A DNA stretch of 64,000 nt from Maricaulis maris (lineage in GTDB: Bacteria > Pseudomonadota > Alphaproteobacteria > Caulobacterales > Maricaulaceae), in NCBI RefSeq assembly GCF_003634045.1, contig NZ_RBIM01000003.1, positions 348,545-412,544 on the forward strand. The letters run 5' to 3'. The translations under genes and the position numbers were made by a program. Position 1 is the first letter of the stretch. Every line of letters starts with the position of its first letter. Shown one piece after another: positions 9,207 through 18,279 of this stretch. The notes under the pieces are model-generated. The model was not told the origin of the DNA, did not search any database, and saw only the letters and a list, made by a program, of their open reading frames with translations.

Positions 9207-10253
9207 ATGGAATTGAGCAAGCAAAGTGACGCATTGCCCACCCGCATGCACCGGGAGGCAGCGGAATCGGCGGCAACGGCGCGCCGGATCAACAGCGAAA
9301 ACCGGACCCTGTTCCGCGAGGTCGGCGCCCGTCTGCGCGAGCGCGATCCAAAATTGGTCATGACCAATGCCCGCGGCAGTTCCGACCATGCCGGCGTTTT
9401 CGGCAAGTATCTGATTTCAACACGGCTTGGCCTTCCCGTCGCATCGGGCGCGCCGTCAGTCAGCTCGGTTTACGGCGCACCGATGCGCCTCGAACAAGCG
9501 ATTGGCTTGTCCATTTCCCAGTCCGGCCGCAGCCCGGACATCGTGCGCGCCGGTGCCGCCATGCGCGAAGCCGGCGCCTTCTGCCTCGCCCTGGTCAATG
9601 AGGCCGGATCGCCGCTCGGCGACACGGCCGACATCACGGTTCCGCTCCTGGCCGGTGCCGAGACCAGCGTCGCGGCCACGAAGAGCTATATCGCCTCGCT
9701 GATCAACCTGCTCTGGATCACCGCCGAATGGCGCCAGGATGACATTCTGATCGCCGCCCTGGAGCGCCTGCCTGACCAGTTGGAAGACGCCTGGGCGCTC
9801 GATTGGACAACCCCGCTCGCCCCGCTCGCCTTCGCCGAGAACCTGTTTGTTGTCGGGCGTGGTGTCGGCCTGGGTGTGACCAATGAGGCCGCGTTGAAAT
9901 TCAAGGAGACCTGCCAGATCCACGCCGAAGCCTTCAGCGCCGCCGAATGCAGCCATGGCCCGCTGGCCCTGCTGGGTCCGGAATTCCCGGTCCTGATCTT
10001 CTCCCAGAGTGACGATACGCGTGCCAGCGTGTCAGCGCTGGTCGAACGCCTGAGCGGCATGGACGTGCCGGTCTATCTAGCCGGCGGCGAACAGGAGGGC
10101 ACGGTTGCCCTGCCGACACTGGACGCCCACCCGATGGTGCAGCCGGTCCTGATGATCCAGAGTTTCTATCGCGCCGTAGCCGACATCGCGATCAGTCGCG
10201 GGCGCAATCCGGACGAGCCGCCAGCGCTGAAAAAGGTCACGGAAACAGTTTGA
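9207..10253 (+). CDS. nagB-II: SIS-domain glucosamine-6-phosphate deaminase (NagB-II type)
   Basis: Cytoplasmic enzyme expected to convert GlcN6P to fructose-6-phosphate and ammonia. It has two SIS domains and no glutaminase domain, which separates it from full GlmS. Visible motifs are NARGSSDHAG, SISQSGRSPD and AGAETSVAATKS in the first half, and EAALKFKETC followed by ECSHGPLAL in the second. The start at 9207 gives 348 residues, near family length; the in-frame ATG at 9156 overlaps gntR but has a better GGGGA site and cannot be excluded. It shares one nucleotide with nagA (TGATG), so the two are coupled. An AgaS-like isomerase is the alternative, but the nagA partner favours NagB-II. Confidence 0.88.
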   Translation: MELSKQSDALPTRMHREAAESAATARRINSENRTLFREVGARLRERDPKLVMTNARGSSDHAGVFGKYLISTRLGLPVASGAPSVSSVYGAPMRLEQAIGLSISQSGRSPDIVRAGAAMREAGAFCLALVNEAGSPLGDTADITVPLLAGAETSVAATKSYIASLINLLWITAEWRQDDILIAALERLPDQLEDAWALDWTTPLAPLAFAENLFVVGRGVGLGVTNEAALKFKETCQIHAEAFSAAECSHGPLALLGPEFPVLIFSQSDDTRASVSALVERLSGMDVPVYLAGGEQEGTVALPTLDAHPMVQPVLMIQSFYRAVADIAISRGRNPDEPPALKKVTETV

Positions 10254-11425
10254 TGCGAACAGTCATAGCCCATGCTCGCATCCTGACGGACACCGGTTTC
10301 CAGGATGATGCCTCCATCCTCTTGGAGGACGGTCGTGTCCTGGCCCTGAACGCCGACACCGCGGACGCCGATGTTTTCGTCGATTTTCAGGGTGATCATC
10401 TGGTTCCCGGATTCTTCGACATCCAGGTCAATGGTGGCGGCGGGGTGCTGTTCAATGACACGCCTGACGTCGAGGGGTTGCAAGCCATCGCCCGGGCGCA
10501 CCTGGCCAACGGGACAACCAGCCTGCTGCCGACCCTGATCAGCGACACGCTGGACGTGGTCGATGCCGGGATGCGCGCGGTCGAAGCCGCCAGGGATGCG
10601 GGCGAAACAATGATCGCCGGCATCCATATCGAGGGCCCGTTCCTCAATCCCAAAAAGTGCGGCATCCACGATCCGGATCGTTTCATTCCGCTCGATGACG
10701 ACGCGATTGCACTGCTGACCTCCCTCCGCAGTGGGCGCACCCTGGTCACGCTGGCGCCGGAAATGTGCCGGCCTGACCAGGTGCGCAAACTCGTCGAGGC
10801 GGGCGTCACGGTCTCCCTCGGACATACCAATGGCCGCTATGCCGACGCACAGTCAGCCCTGGCCGCCGGGGCGACCGGCTTCACCCACCTGTTCAACGCC
10901 ATGCCACAAATGCACAGCCGTGAGCCGGGTATTGTCGGCGCCGCCCTGGAATCCGGCTCGGCCTGGACCAGCCTGATCGTCGATGGCCACCATGTTGATC
11001 CGGTGATGCTGAAACTGGCATCCCGGCTGCGACCCGCCGACAAGCTAATCCTGATCACCGATGCGATGCCGAATGCCGGCACCACGATGAAGGAATTCAC
11101 GCTGCAAGGCCGGGCAATCCACGTCGCCGACGGCCAATGCCGTGATGCCAATGGCGTGCTGGCAGGTGCACATCTCACCCTGATCGACGCGGTCCGCAAT
11201 GCGACGCACCTGATGGACATTCCCATCGCGACAGCGCTTGCAATGGCCTCCGCCAATCCGGCTGACTTCATGGGACTGGGCTCCGCCATCGGCCGGATCG
11301 CGCCGGGACGGCGGGCCGATTTCGTCCGGTTGACGACAGATTTCAACATTGCCGACACTTGGCAGGCTGGCGCGCCCCTGGCGTCGGCACAGAATTCGCG
11401 CCGCCGGTCATCCGCCTCACACTAG
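10253..11425 (+). CDS. nagA: N-acetylglucosamine-6-phosphate deacetylase
   Basis: Amidohydrolase-fold enzyme of 390 residues that removes acetate from GlcNAc6P to give GlcN6P for the upstream deaminase. Family motifs present are the metal-ligand stretch HIEGPFLNP, SLGHTNGRY, THLFNAMPQM, REPGIVGAAL and the catalytic Asp in LITDAMP. The ATG at 10253 overlaps the nagB-II stop by one base; the TTG one codon earlier is less likely. The C-terminal tail (about the last 15 residues, Arg/Ser-rich) goes beyond the usual family end. It is the last gene of the plus-strand nag operon. Confidence 0.95.
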   Translation: MRTVIAHARILTDTGFQDDASILLEDGRVLALNADTADADVFVDFQGDHLVPGFFDIQVNGGGGVLFNDTPDVEGLQAIARAHLANGTTSLLPTLISDTLDVVDAGMRAVEAARDAGETMIAGIHIEGPFLNPKKCGIHDPDRFIPLDDDAIALLTSLRSGRTLVTLAPEMCRPDQVRKLVEAGVTVSLGHTNGRYADAQSALAAGATGFTHLFNAMPQMHSREPGIVGAALESGSAWTSLIVDGHHVDPVMLKLASRLRPADKLILITDAMPNAGTTMKEFTLQGRAIHVADGQCRDANGVLAGAHLTLIDAVRNATHLMDIPIATALAMASANPADFMGLGSAIGRIAPGRRADFVRLTTDFNIADTWQAGAPLASAQNSRRRSSASH

Positions 11426-11542
11426 CCTCGAGCTGTGACCGGGTATCGCTCCCGCTGAAATTGCAATAATCTCGCATCGATAAAAGCCTGATCCAGGGGC
11501 TATCGACATGCGCATGCACTTTTCGGCGGGAGGTTTAACCAG

Positions 11543-13150
11543 GTGAGCAAGCGGACACATCCGTGGACGGCATTCCGTTCGATGCAGGCAAAGCTCTTGC
11601 TGCTTGTCTGCACGATCACGCTGCTCTCTGCCCTGATCATGACGTGGGTCAACCAGGTCCAGACCTACCGTGTGGCCCGCGGCGCTACCATCGAACAACT
11701 CGCCAGCGAAGCCGACCTGGTCGCCGCTGCCTTGTCAGAAGCCATTCGGAACTTGCGTAACGACGCGCAAATCATCGGCCAGACTCCGCCGGTTCAAGGC
11801 CTCGCCCGCACCGCAGCCAATGGTGGAATTGACCCCCTTGGCGGCGCGACCGATGGAACCTGGCGAACGCGACTTGCGTCGATCTTCAGTTCGACCATGC
11901 AAACCCAAACCCGCCCGTCCTACATGCAAATGCGCTATATCGGTCTATCCGATGGAGGTCGCGAGCTGGTCCGCGTCAATCATGTCAATGGCGAGAATTT
12001 CGTCGTTGAACCCAATCTCTTGCAGCAAAAGGGCGATGAGCATTATTTCCAGGCTGGCCTGGCCGTCGCGCCGGATGGCGCCTATCTGTCCGATGTGACG
12101 TGGAACCGGGAATTCGGCGAGGTCGACCCGCGCGAAATTCCCACCATCCGCCTGCTGCTACCCATCGCGACAAGCGATGGCACACCATTCGGATTTATTG
12201 CCATCAATGCTGACTATGAGGCACTGCTGCGGCAGGCAATCGCGACCACAACCTTGGCCAACCGTCTGCTCATTTCCAACCAGAATGGCGATTTTCTGGC
12301 GACCGATCCCGGCCAGACACACATCCGCTTCGGTTATCATGCAGACCACACCTACCAAGCCCACCCACTGCTCGGTCACGTCACAGCATCGCACGGGCCA
12401 ACGCGCGGCGAATTCGATGGCGAGATATTCGCCACCCGGCAGATCGAGTTTTCCGACATCGAAACCCCGCTCGACCTCCGCGTCACGGTGTTGCGTGATA
12501 CCGCGTCCGTAAATGCAGCCGCGCTCGAAAACCTGCCGGTGATCGTCATCAGTTCGGTCATCCTGATCCTCGCGAGCCTGAGCGTCACCGTTCTGGCGAT
12601 CAATCATGTCATGCGCCCCTTCCGGGCGTTGTCGACACGGATCGAAAGTGCGGGCTCACTCCGCCAGATCGAGGATTTTCCGATCGAGCGGGTGGATGAG
12701 GTGGGCACGCTGGCGCGCGCATTCAGCGACGTGACGGCCGGGCTGGTATCCAGCGAAGCCCGCACCCGCGCCATTATCGAAGGTATCGCCGAAGGCGTGA
12801 TCGTCATCGATGGGGCGGGGCATATCGAAACCTTCAACCCGGCCTGCGAGCGAATGTTCAACTACCGTGCTGACGCGTTGATCGGGACCAATATCAGTCT
12901 CCTGATACCGTCCGACAGTGCCAACGGGCACGATGGCTTCCTGGCACGGCGGGCCGACGGCGAGCTGACAGATGTCATCGGCACTGTCCGCGAAGTGCAC
13001 GGCGTCCGCAAGAATGGTTCGCGCTTTCCCATGGAGCTTTCGGTCAGCGAGATCGAGCTGCCTGGCGGTCGCCTTTACTGCGGTATTGTGCGCGACATTT
13101 CCCAGCACACGCAAGTCGAGCAGGTGAAGGATGGCTTCATTGCACCGTGA
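11543..13150 (+). CDS. Truncated membrane sensor (Cache-HAMP-PAS) of a decayed histidine kinase
   Basis: Surviving 535-residue reading frame from a GTG at 11543 (GGGAGG site upstream). TM1 is at about 16-38, a periplasmic double-Cache-like sensor at about 40-330, and TM2 at about 333-353. HAMP (about 354-405) and PAS (about 408-525) domains follow. It stops at EQVKDGFIAP, exactly where related kinases continue into the phospho-accepting H-box. The remaining kinase core survives only as fragments downstream. The sensor could still be made and signal to a partner through HAMP/PAS, or it may be a pseudogene product. The neighbouring receiver protein was presumably its cognate regulator. Confidence 0.8.
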   Translation: MSKRTHPWTAFRSMQAKLLLLVCTITLLSALIMTWVNQVQTYRVARGATIEQLASEADLVAAALSEAIRNLRNDAQIIGQTPPVQGLARTAANGGIDPLGGATDGTWRTRLASIFSSTMQTQTRPSYMQMRYIGLSDGGRELVRVNHVNGENFVVEPNLLQQKGDEHYFQAGLAVAPDGAYLSDVTWNREFGEVDPREIPTIRLLLPIATSDGTPFGFIAINADYEALLRQAIATTTLANRLLISNQNGDFLATDPGQTHIRFGYHADHTYQAHPLLGHVTASHGPTRGEFDGEIFATRQIEFSDIETPLDLRVTVLRDTASVNAAALENLPVIVISSVILILASLSVTVLAINHVMRPFRALSTRIESAGSLRQIEDFPIERVDEVGTLARAFSDVTAGLVSSEARTRAIIEGIAEGVIVIDGAGHIETFNPACERMFNYRADALIGTNISLLIPSDSANGHDGFLARRADGELTDVIGTVREVHGVRKNGSRFPMELSVSEIELPGGRLYCGIVRDISQHTQVEQVKDGFIAP

Positions 13151-13350
13151 AGCATGAAGTCAGCCCCGCTGACCGACCGGGCGGGATCGCTGGGCCTGCT
13201 CAGGACCGAGGCCAGGGGCCACTTCCACCAGACGCTCGGCAACTGGCTCTCCAAGACCGCCAAGACACGCATTGAGACATTTGACGGCGAGATGAAATTC
13301 GATTCAGTTGAGGGGCAGGATCACGCGTCCATTCCCACCGGCCCGTCCAC
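13141..13350 (+). pseudogene. Eroded HisKA/HATPase core of the upstream sensor kinase
   Basis: About 200 nt hold scrambled remnants of a kinase core in several frames. Shifting by one base after GCA at 13142 gives VKHEV, an H-box relic. The next frame reads APLTDRAGSLGLL, the continuation of the same helix in related kinases. Then come an N-box-like HFHQTLGNWLSKTAK and a G2-like DGEMKFDSVEGQ. Between these islands the roughly 500-600 nt expected for HisKA and HATPase are missing. The pattern indicates deletions plus frameshifts rather than one sequencing error. I inferred this by comparison with remembered family sequences. Confidence 0.7.
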
Positions 13351-13372
13351 GACGACTGCGAAGAAAGCTCCG

Positions 13373-13768
13373 ATGCCAAAATCGCTGGATCGAATTCTCT
13401 ATCTTGAAGACGTGCAGGCGATCGCCGACGTGGTGGTCATGGCCCTTGAAGACCTGGCCGGCTTTGAAGTCCACCACGCAGATCGCGGCGCCAAGGCGAT
13501 CACGGCAGTCGAGAGTTTCCAACCCGATTTGTGCCTGTTCGACGTGATGTTGCCGGACATGGATGGGCCGGAGACCCTCAGGCGCATTCGCGCCCTCGCC
13601 GGACATGACGACATGCCGGCGATCTTCATGACCGCCAAGACCCAAACCCAAGAGCCGGACGACTATGCCCGCATGGATAGTCTCGGCGTCATCATGAAAC
13701 CCTTCGACCCCATCACGCTCGGCGACACCATCCGCGAGATGTGGAATACACGCCATGACCGGTCCTGA
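13373..13768 (+). CDS. Single-domain response regulator (CheY-like receiver)
   Basis: Receiver domain of about 131 residues with no output domain. It shows the acidic pocket (YLEDV), the phospho-acceptor Asp in LCLFDVMLPDMDG, the switch Thr in IFMTAKT and the conserved Lys in GVIMKPF. The frame is open upstream to 13154, but that part encodes kinase relics, so the ATG at 13373 is preferred. It is intact while its neighbouring kinase is destroyed, so it must be phosphorylated by another kinase if it functions, or is on the way to loss. Confidence 0.85.
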   Translation: MPKSLDRILYLEDVQAIADVVVMALEDLAGFEVHHADRGAKAITAVESFQPDLCLFDVMLPDMDGPETLRRIRALAGHDDMPAIFMTAKTQTQEPDDYARMDSLGVIMKPFDPITLGDTIREMWNTRHDRS

Positions 13769-13904
13769 GTGCCAGCTCGTCCACCGCGCAGCGTCCACAA
13801 ACCAACATCGAACCCGCAGAGTTCGCAAGCGCGACCGCGCGCCGGCCGGCCAGGCCGCCCCATCGGAGGCGTCCGCAAAGCGGATTGCCGTGAGATCGGG
13901 GATA

Positions 13905-13981
13905 TGGTGGGCCCGGAGGGACTCGAACCCCCAACCAAGCGGTTATGAGCCGCCGGCTCTAACCAATTGAGCTACAGGCCC
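13905..13981 (-). tRNA. tRNA-Ile(CAU), lysidine-modified type
   Basis: A complete cloverleaf reads on the minus strand from 13981. The acceptor stem is GGGCCTG/CGGGCCC, the D-arm GCTC...GAGC, and the anticodon stem GGCGG/CCGCT closes loop CTCATAA with anticodon CAT. A T-arm with TTCGAGT, discriminator A and encoded CCA complete the 77 nt. The anticodon alone fits Met or Ile2. The GGCGGCTCATAACCGCTTGG arm and GGGCC acceptor resemble tRNA-Ile2, whose C34 is converted to lysidine by TilS to read AUA. Elongator tRNA-Met is the less likely alternative. Confidence 0.88.
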
Positions 13982-14196
13982 CGCTGTTAAAGCGATGCGC
14001 CATGGTTACTGGCTCTTCGCGCCGCCGCCAAGACAGGTTTGCAGGCAAGGTTACAGGCATGACATCATGATGGCGGAATTCGAGCGCGCGCGTTCAGCGT
14101 GCAGTCAGGCACCGAAATGATAGGGTCACCGCAACACCAACAGGTCGCCGCCTCCAATGCCGGAGCCGACGGCACCCAGCTTCCCGGAGTTCATCC

Positions 14197-14904
14197 ATGA
14201 TACGCACGCTGATCACCTCGACCGCCCTCGCCGCAACGCTGTGCCTGCCGGCCTTCGCCCAGGCGCAGGAGAGCGAGCCGACCCTGTCGCTGTCGGAAAG
14301 CGCGACGGTGCAGATCGCGCCGGAATTTGCGACTGTCTCGTCCGGTGTTGTCACCCGCGCCGACACGGCCCAGGCCGCCGTGCGCGCCAATGCCGATGCG
14401 ATGAGCCAGGTCTTCGCGGCCCTGCGCCGCGCCGGGGTCGACAGTGACGACATGCAGACGGCCCAGCTCTCGGTGTCACCAGTCTATGCCGACCGCCGCC
14501 AGCCCAACCAGGTCGAGCTGACCATTATCGGCTATGAAGCCCGCAACCAGGTCTCGGCGAAGGTGCGTGATACCGCCCGCGTCGGCCAGGTGATCGATGC
14601 CATGGTCTCGGCCGGCGCCAATAATATCAATGGTGTGACCTTTGGTGCGGAAGAGACCGGCGATGCCCTCAATTCGGCGCGTCGCGAGGCGATTGCTGCG
14701 CTTTTGTCCAAGGCCGAACTGTTTGCCGATGCAGCCGGGTTCGAGCTGTGCGGGATCCGCCGCATGGGTGAGAGCAATTACCGCCCGCAGCCGGTCTATG
14801 AATCGCGGATGATGGCGATGTCGGATGGCGCGTCGACACCGGTCGCGGCCGGCGAACTCACGCTCACCGCCACCGTCTCGGCTGATTTCTGCATTTCCCA
14901 GTAA
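14197..14904 (+). CDS. SIMPL (DUF541) domain periplasmic protein, YggE-like
   Basis: Secreted protein of 235 residues with a clear signal peptide (TALAATLCLPAFAQAQ). One SIMPL/DUF541 domain fills the rest (LSLSESATVQIAPEFATVSSGV...). Proteins of this family form oligomeric rings and have been linked to envelope and oxidative stress, but the biochemical role is unsettled. It stands alone, convergent with panD with only 5 nt between the stops. Confidence 0.88.
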   Translation: MIRTLITSTALAATLCLPAFAQAQESEPTLSLSESATVQIAPEFATVSSGVVTRADTAQAAVRANADAMSQVFAALRRAGVDSDDMQTAQLSVSPVYADRRQPNQVELTIIGYEARNQVSAKVRDTARVGQVIDAMVSAGANNINGVTFGAEETGDALNSARREAIAALLSKAELFADAAGFELCGIRRMGESNYRPQPVYESRMMAMSDGASTPVAAGELTLTATVSADFCISQ

Positions 14905-14909
14905 AGGGG

Positions 14910-15275
14910 TCAGGCGGCCTTGGGTTTGGCAATGACCTGGTTGTGTTCGTCGAACAGGACCACAGCCGGGTCATGCTGCTCGGCCTCGACGGCCTCCATC
15001 TCGGCGTATGCGACGACGATGATGCGGTCGCCGACCTGGGCCAGACGGGCTGCGGCGCCGTTGATACCGAATGTGCGGCTGCCGCGCGGTGCCTCGATGG
15101 CATAGGTGGTGAAACGCTCGCCATTATTGATGTTGAGCACATCGACCTGCTCATAGGGCAGGATGCCGGCCGCTTCGAGGAAATCCCGGTCGATCGAGAT
15201 CGAGCCTTCATAGTGAAGGTCGGCCTGGGTCACGACGGCCCGGTGCAATTTGCATTTCATCATGGTGAGGCGCAT
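14910..15275 (-). CDS. panD: Aspartate 1-decarboxylase proenzyme
   Basis: Makes beta-alanine from aspartate for pantothenate and CoA synthesis. The 121-residue pyruvoyl enzyme is self-processed at the Gly-Ser bond in [10 protein letters not shown]. It starts [13 protein letters not shown], typical of the family, with an AGGAG site 7 nt upstream of 15275; the longer frame to 15320 is not needed. Conserved motifs near the pocket ([28 protein letters not shown]) are present. Monocistronic in this view. Confidence 0.95.
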   Translation of the reverse strand: MRLTMMKCKLHRAVVTQADLHYEGSISIDRDFLEAAGILPYEQVDVLNINNGERFTTYAIEAPRGSRTFGINGAAARLAQVGDRIIVVAYAEMEAVEAEQHDPAVVLFDEHNQVIAKPKAA

Positions 15276-15505
15276 CGCGCATCTCCTGAACACTAGATAT
15301 TGCGCTGCACATAGAGGCAATGGCGGAAAAGTTCAACGCTCGCCCGCCGTATGCGCGGATCACAAGGATGTTGGCGTGCCGGTATCGCCAGCCCGGCGAT
15401 CCGCCCTCCCCGCCCGGACCGTCGACCCCGTCCAGCCGGCCCGCCTCATCGAAGGTTCATGCAGAGGATGTAAAAACACGCTATACTCTGCGCTGGGAGA
15501 GATTG

Positions 15506-16261
15506 ATGACATACAGATCCACGCTTTGGGCACCACTCGCCATCATCTTGCTGGCCAGTCCGGCCTCGCCAGCGCAGCAACAGCCTGCGACACCGGCACG
15601 GCAGCCCGCGCCGACGCAAATCGACCCGTCCCGGCTCGACACCTCCCAGCTCGACACCTCCCAGCTGACACGACTGACCACGCAGCCGCCGACCCGGGAA
15701 CCGCGCCCGGATGCGCCGGTCGCCATGCCGATCAGCTGGGGTCAGGCCGCCGAAGACATCCAGTTGCAGGCCCGCCAGTTTCAGCGCACTGACACGGTCG
15801 CCGCGGTCGCCCAGGGCAATCTGCCCTTTGCCCGCCCGACCAATCCGGAAGCGGCCGGTGTCGCCAATACCGGCCTGCCGGTCCTGATCCCGGGCACCGC
15901 CGCGCTCGGCCTCGACGGCAATGCCCGGGTTCTCCTCTTCCCGCGCGAGAATTTCTACAATCTCTCGATCACGGCACCGGGCCTTGTGATCGAGGTTTTC
16001 GGTACCCGCCTCGCCCATGCCCGGGCACCCGACCCGCTGAGCACGCGCCGCCTCAATGCCGGTGACAGCGATGGCTATCGCATCAGCCAAACCGAATATG
16101 GCCGGGAGCTCAGCTTCAATCGCTACGGCGCCGCCTATTCCATCACGGTGGAATGCGACAGCCCGGACAGCGATCCGCGCTGCCGGACTGACGCTTATGT
16201 TCGAAACCTCGCCAACTCGCTGATCATCGCTGCCGGCAATCCGGCATCAGGAGGTCAGTAA
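15506..16261 (+). CDS. Secreted protein of unknown function upstream of an M23 peptidase
   Basis: A protein of 251 residues with a signal peptide (WAPLAIILLASPASPAQQ), from an ATG at 15506 with a GGGAGAG site. A proline/threonine-rich segment includes a short tandem repeat (SRLDTSQLDTSQL). After about residue 70 comes a soluble beta-rich domain with two cysteines near the C terminus. I do not recognise the domain. Its stop overlaps the next start (TAATG), so it is translationally coupled to the M23 endopeptidase and may be its cofactor, inhibitor or localiser. Confidence 0.75.
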   Translation: MTYRSTLWAPLAIILLASPASPAQQQPATPARQPAPTQIDPSRLDTSQLDTSQLTRLTTQPPTREPRPDAPVAMPISWGQAAEDIQLQARQFQRTDTVAAVAQGNLPFARPTNPEAAGVANTGLPVLIPGTAALGLDGNARVLLFPRENFYNLSITAPGLVIEVFGTRLAHARAPDPLSTRRLNAGDSDGYRISQTEYGRELSFNRYGAAYSITVECDSPDSDPRCRTDAYVRNLANSLIIAAGNPASGGQ

Positions 16262-17127
16262 TGTCGCGCGAAGCCGAACTGACCCTCGCGGCAGCGGTCG
16301 CGGCCGCCGGGATCGCTGCGATGTTCTGGTGGCCGATGGAAGACGGAGCACCGGCCGAAGAGGCCGCGCCGGTCATTGAACCCGCCGAGGAAGAACCGGT
16401 TCCGGCCGAAGAGCCAGAACCTGAGCCAGAGCCAGAACCTGAGCCTGAGCCTGAGCCGGAACCCGTGCCCGATCCGGACCCGGTCGATGACTCCGGCGAG
16501 ACCTTCACCTACATGCCGCCCGGCGACCTGGTCGAGGACTCCGGGACGGGGCAGACCACACAGCTCAATTACGCGCCGGACATGCGCTTCCCGATGGAAG
16601 CCGGCCAGGCCTATGCCAACAGTCAGGTCTACGGGTATGGCGGCTATCTCGGACCGGCCGGCGGCCAGTGCAATGCCGCCAATTACGCCTACGCCTGGCG
16701 TGACAATTTCTGCGAAACTCGCGGCTATGGCACGCCGATGTGCCCGGCCGGGGTCGGCCATCAGGGCCAGGACATCCGTCCGGCCAGCTGCCAGGATGAC
16801 GTCCATTGGGCGGTCGCGGCGGAAGACGGAACCATCACCTCGATCGGCACCTATTCGGTGCGTCTGATGACCGATGAAGGCGTGCGCTACACCTATCTCC
16901 ATCTCGACAAGGACACGCTTCTCGTCGAGCCCGGCGACACGGTCAGCCGCGGCGAGCGGATCGGCTATGTGTCCAATGAGTTTGGTGACACCGCCACCAC
17001 GATCCACCTGCATTTCGAGATCAAGATGGCGGTCGATACCGGCTCAGGCATCCAGAACACGCCGGTGCCGCCCTATCTCGCCCTGGTCGAAAGCTATGAA
17101 ACCCTTCTGACAGGCGACGAAGACTGA
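16261..17127 (+). CDS. M23-family metallopeptidase with Glu-Pro-rich stalk
   Basis: A protein of 288 residues anchored or exported by an N-terminal hydrophobic helix (about 8-24). A spacer of alternating Glu-Pro (about 40-75) is of the kind that spans the periplasm. The C-terminal domain is LytM/M23-like, with HQGQDIR for the His/Asp zinc ligands, YLHLD and HLHFEI. Such enzymes cut peptide cross-links in peptidoglycan or, if inactive, activate amidases. Four to six cysteines in the domain may form disulfides. It is coupled to the upstream secreted protein by a one-base overlap. Confidence 0.85.
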   Translation: MSREAELTLAAAVAAAGIAAMFWWPMEDGAPAEEAAPVIEPAEEEPVPAEEPEPEPEPEPEPEPEPEPVPDPDPVDDSGETFTYMPPGDLVEDSGTGQTTQLNYAPDMRFPMEAGQAYANSQVYGYGGYLGPAGGQCNAANYAYAWRDNFCETRGYGTPMCPAGVGHQGQDIRPASCQDDVHWAVAAEDGTITSIGTYSVRLMTDEGVRYTYLHLDKDTLLVEPGDTVSRGERIGYVSNEFGDTATTIHLHFEIKMAVDTGSGIQNTPVPPYLALVESYETLLTGDED

Positions 17128-17230
17128 CCGCGCCAGCGCCTTAGTCCAGACGTTTTTTACGCTAGCATGCGTCACAGCAGGGATGGTTCGCCGTCAGCCC
17201 GTTACCGGACTGCGGCCAAAGGGATGACCA

Positions 17231-18181
17231 ATGAAACCGATTGTACTGGCTTGCCTCGCCTCGCTGACCCTTGTTGCCGCATGCGAGAACTCCGCCCCGC
17301 AAGACGATGCTGAATACGGCGAAAGCCTCAGCATGTTTGACGCCGGCGACGCGGTCATGGAGGCGTCAAGTTACGCGCCCGCAGCTCCGCCGCCACCACC
17401 GCCATCCCCGACCCGGGCCGGCATGACTGACAGCGAGCGTTCCGGCAATCCCGATACCGCACCCGATACGCGTCTCATCGCCTACAGCTACAGCTACCAG
17501 CTGGAAACGCCGGCAGCGGCGACGTCCGGCCTGATCGACACCCATCGGGAGGCCTGCCTGTCGGCCGGTCCGGAAGTCTGCCAGGTCGTCAATGCCAATA
17601 TCTACCAGCAGGGCGATCACGGCGTGGCCGGTTCGCTGGCGCTGCGCGCCGTTCCAGCCTGGATCGACACATTCCGCGCGGGTCTTGGCGGCCAGCTCGA
17701 AACGGCTGCTGGCCGGATCCGGCACCAGGCCCAAGACGCCGAGGACCTGACGGCAGCGATCGTCGATCTTGAGGCCCGGCTGGAGGCCAAGCAGACCCTG
17801 CGGACCCGTCTGACAACCTTGCTCGAACGCCCCGGCGCCACGGTCGAGGAGCTGGTCCAGGTCGAACGCGAACTGGCCCGCCTCCAGGGTGATATCGAAG
17901 GTTCGCAAGCCCGGGTCCGCGCCATGCGGGGTCGGGTGTCGATGTCATCGCTGACGGTCAATTACAGCTCGCGCGTCGACCCGGTCTCGCGCAGCGCCTT
18001 CGACCCGTTGGGTCGGGCCTTGCGCAATCTGACCGGCAATTTCGCCTCTGGCCTGGCCGATGTCCTGACCTTCATCGCCGGCGCCTTGCCGTGGCTGGTC
18101 GTCATCCTGCCGGTCGGTTGGCTCTCAGCGCGCTGGATCGGCGGCATGATGCGGCGGCGACGCGACCAGAAGCAGAGCTGA
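17231..18181 (+). CDS. DUF4349 lipoprotein
   Basis: A 316-residue envelope protein. The lipobox is LVAAC, followed by a low-complexity proline stretch. The DUF4349 domain includes a long coiled-coil hairpin (about 170-235: LEARLEAKQTLRTRL... and LVQVERELARLQGDIE). A C-terminal membrane helix (LPWLVVILPVGWLSARWI) ends in a basic RRRRDQK tail. Lipid anchor at one end and a helix at the other suggest it bridges membrane leaflets or is a membrane-bound stress sensor. Function unknown. Confidence 0.85.
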   Translation: MKPIVLACLASLTLVAACENSAPQDDAEYGESLSMFDAGDAVMEASSYAPAAPPPPPPSPTRAGMTDSERSGNPDTAPDTRLIAYSYSYQLETPAAATSGLIDTHREACLSAGPEVCQVVNANIYQQGDHGVAGSLALRAVPAWIDTFRAGLGGQLETAAGRIRHQAQDAEDLTAAIVDLEARLEAKQTLRTRLTTLLERPGATVEELVQVERELARLQGDIEGSQARVRAMRGRVSMSSLTVNYSSRVDPVSRSAFDPLGRALRNLTGNFASGLADVLTFIAGALPWLVVILPVGWLSARWIGGMMRRRRDQKQS

Positions 18182-18279
18182 CGCGAGGCCTGCGCCGCCC
18201 ACGGCGGCGCAGATCGCATCGCCATAAAGTGCGAGTTAACCGTGACGGGTGTCTTCTGCCTCCAACCGAGGTCACCCGC

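Noticed and set aside
13085..13350. Explaining the broken kinase by one sequencing frameshift
   Set aside because: No single indel restores a kinase; most of HisKA and HATPase is absent between the relics, which needs real deletions.
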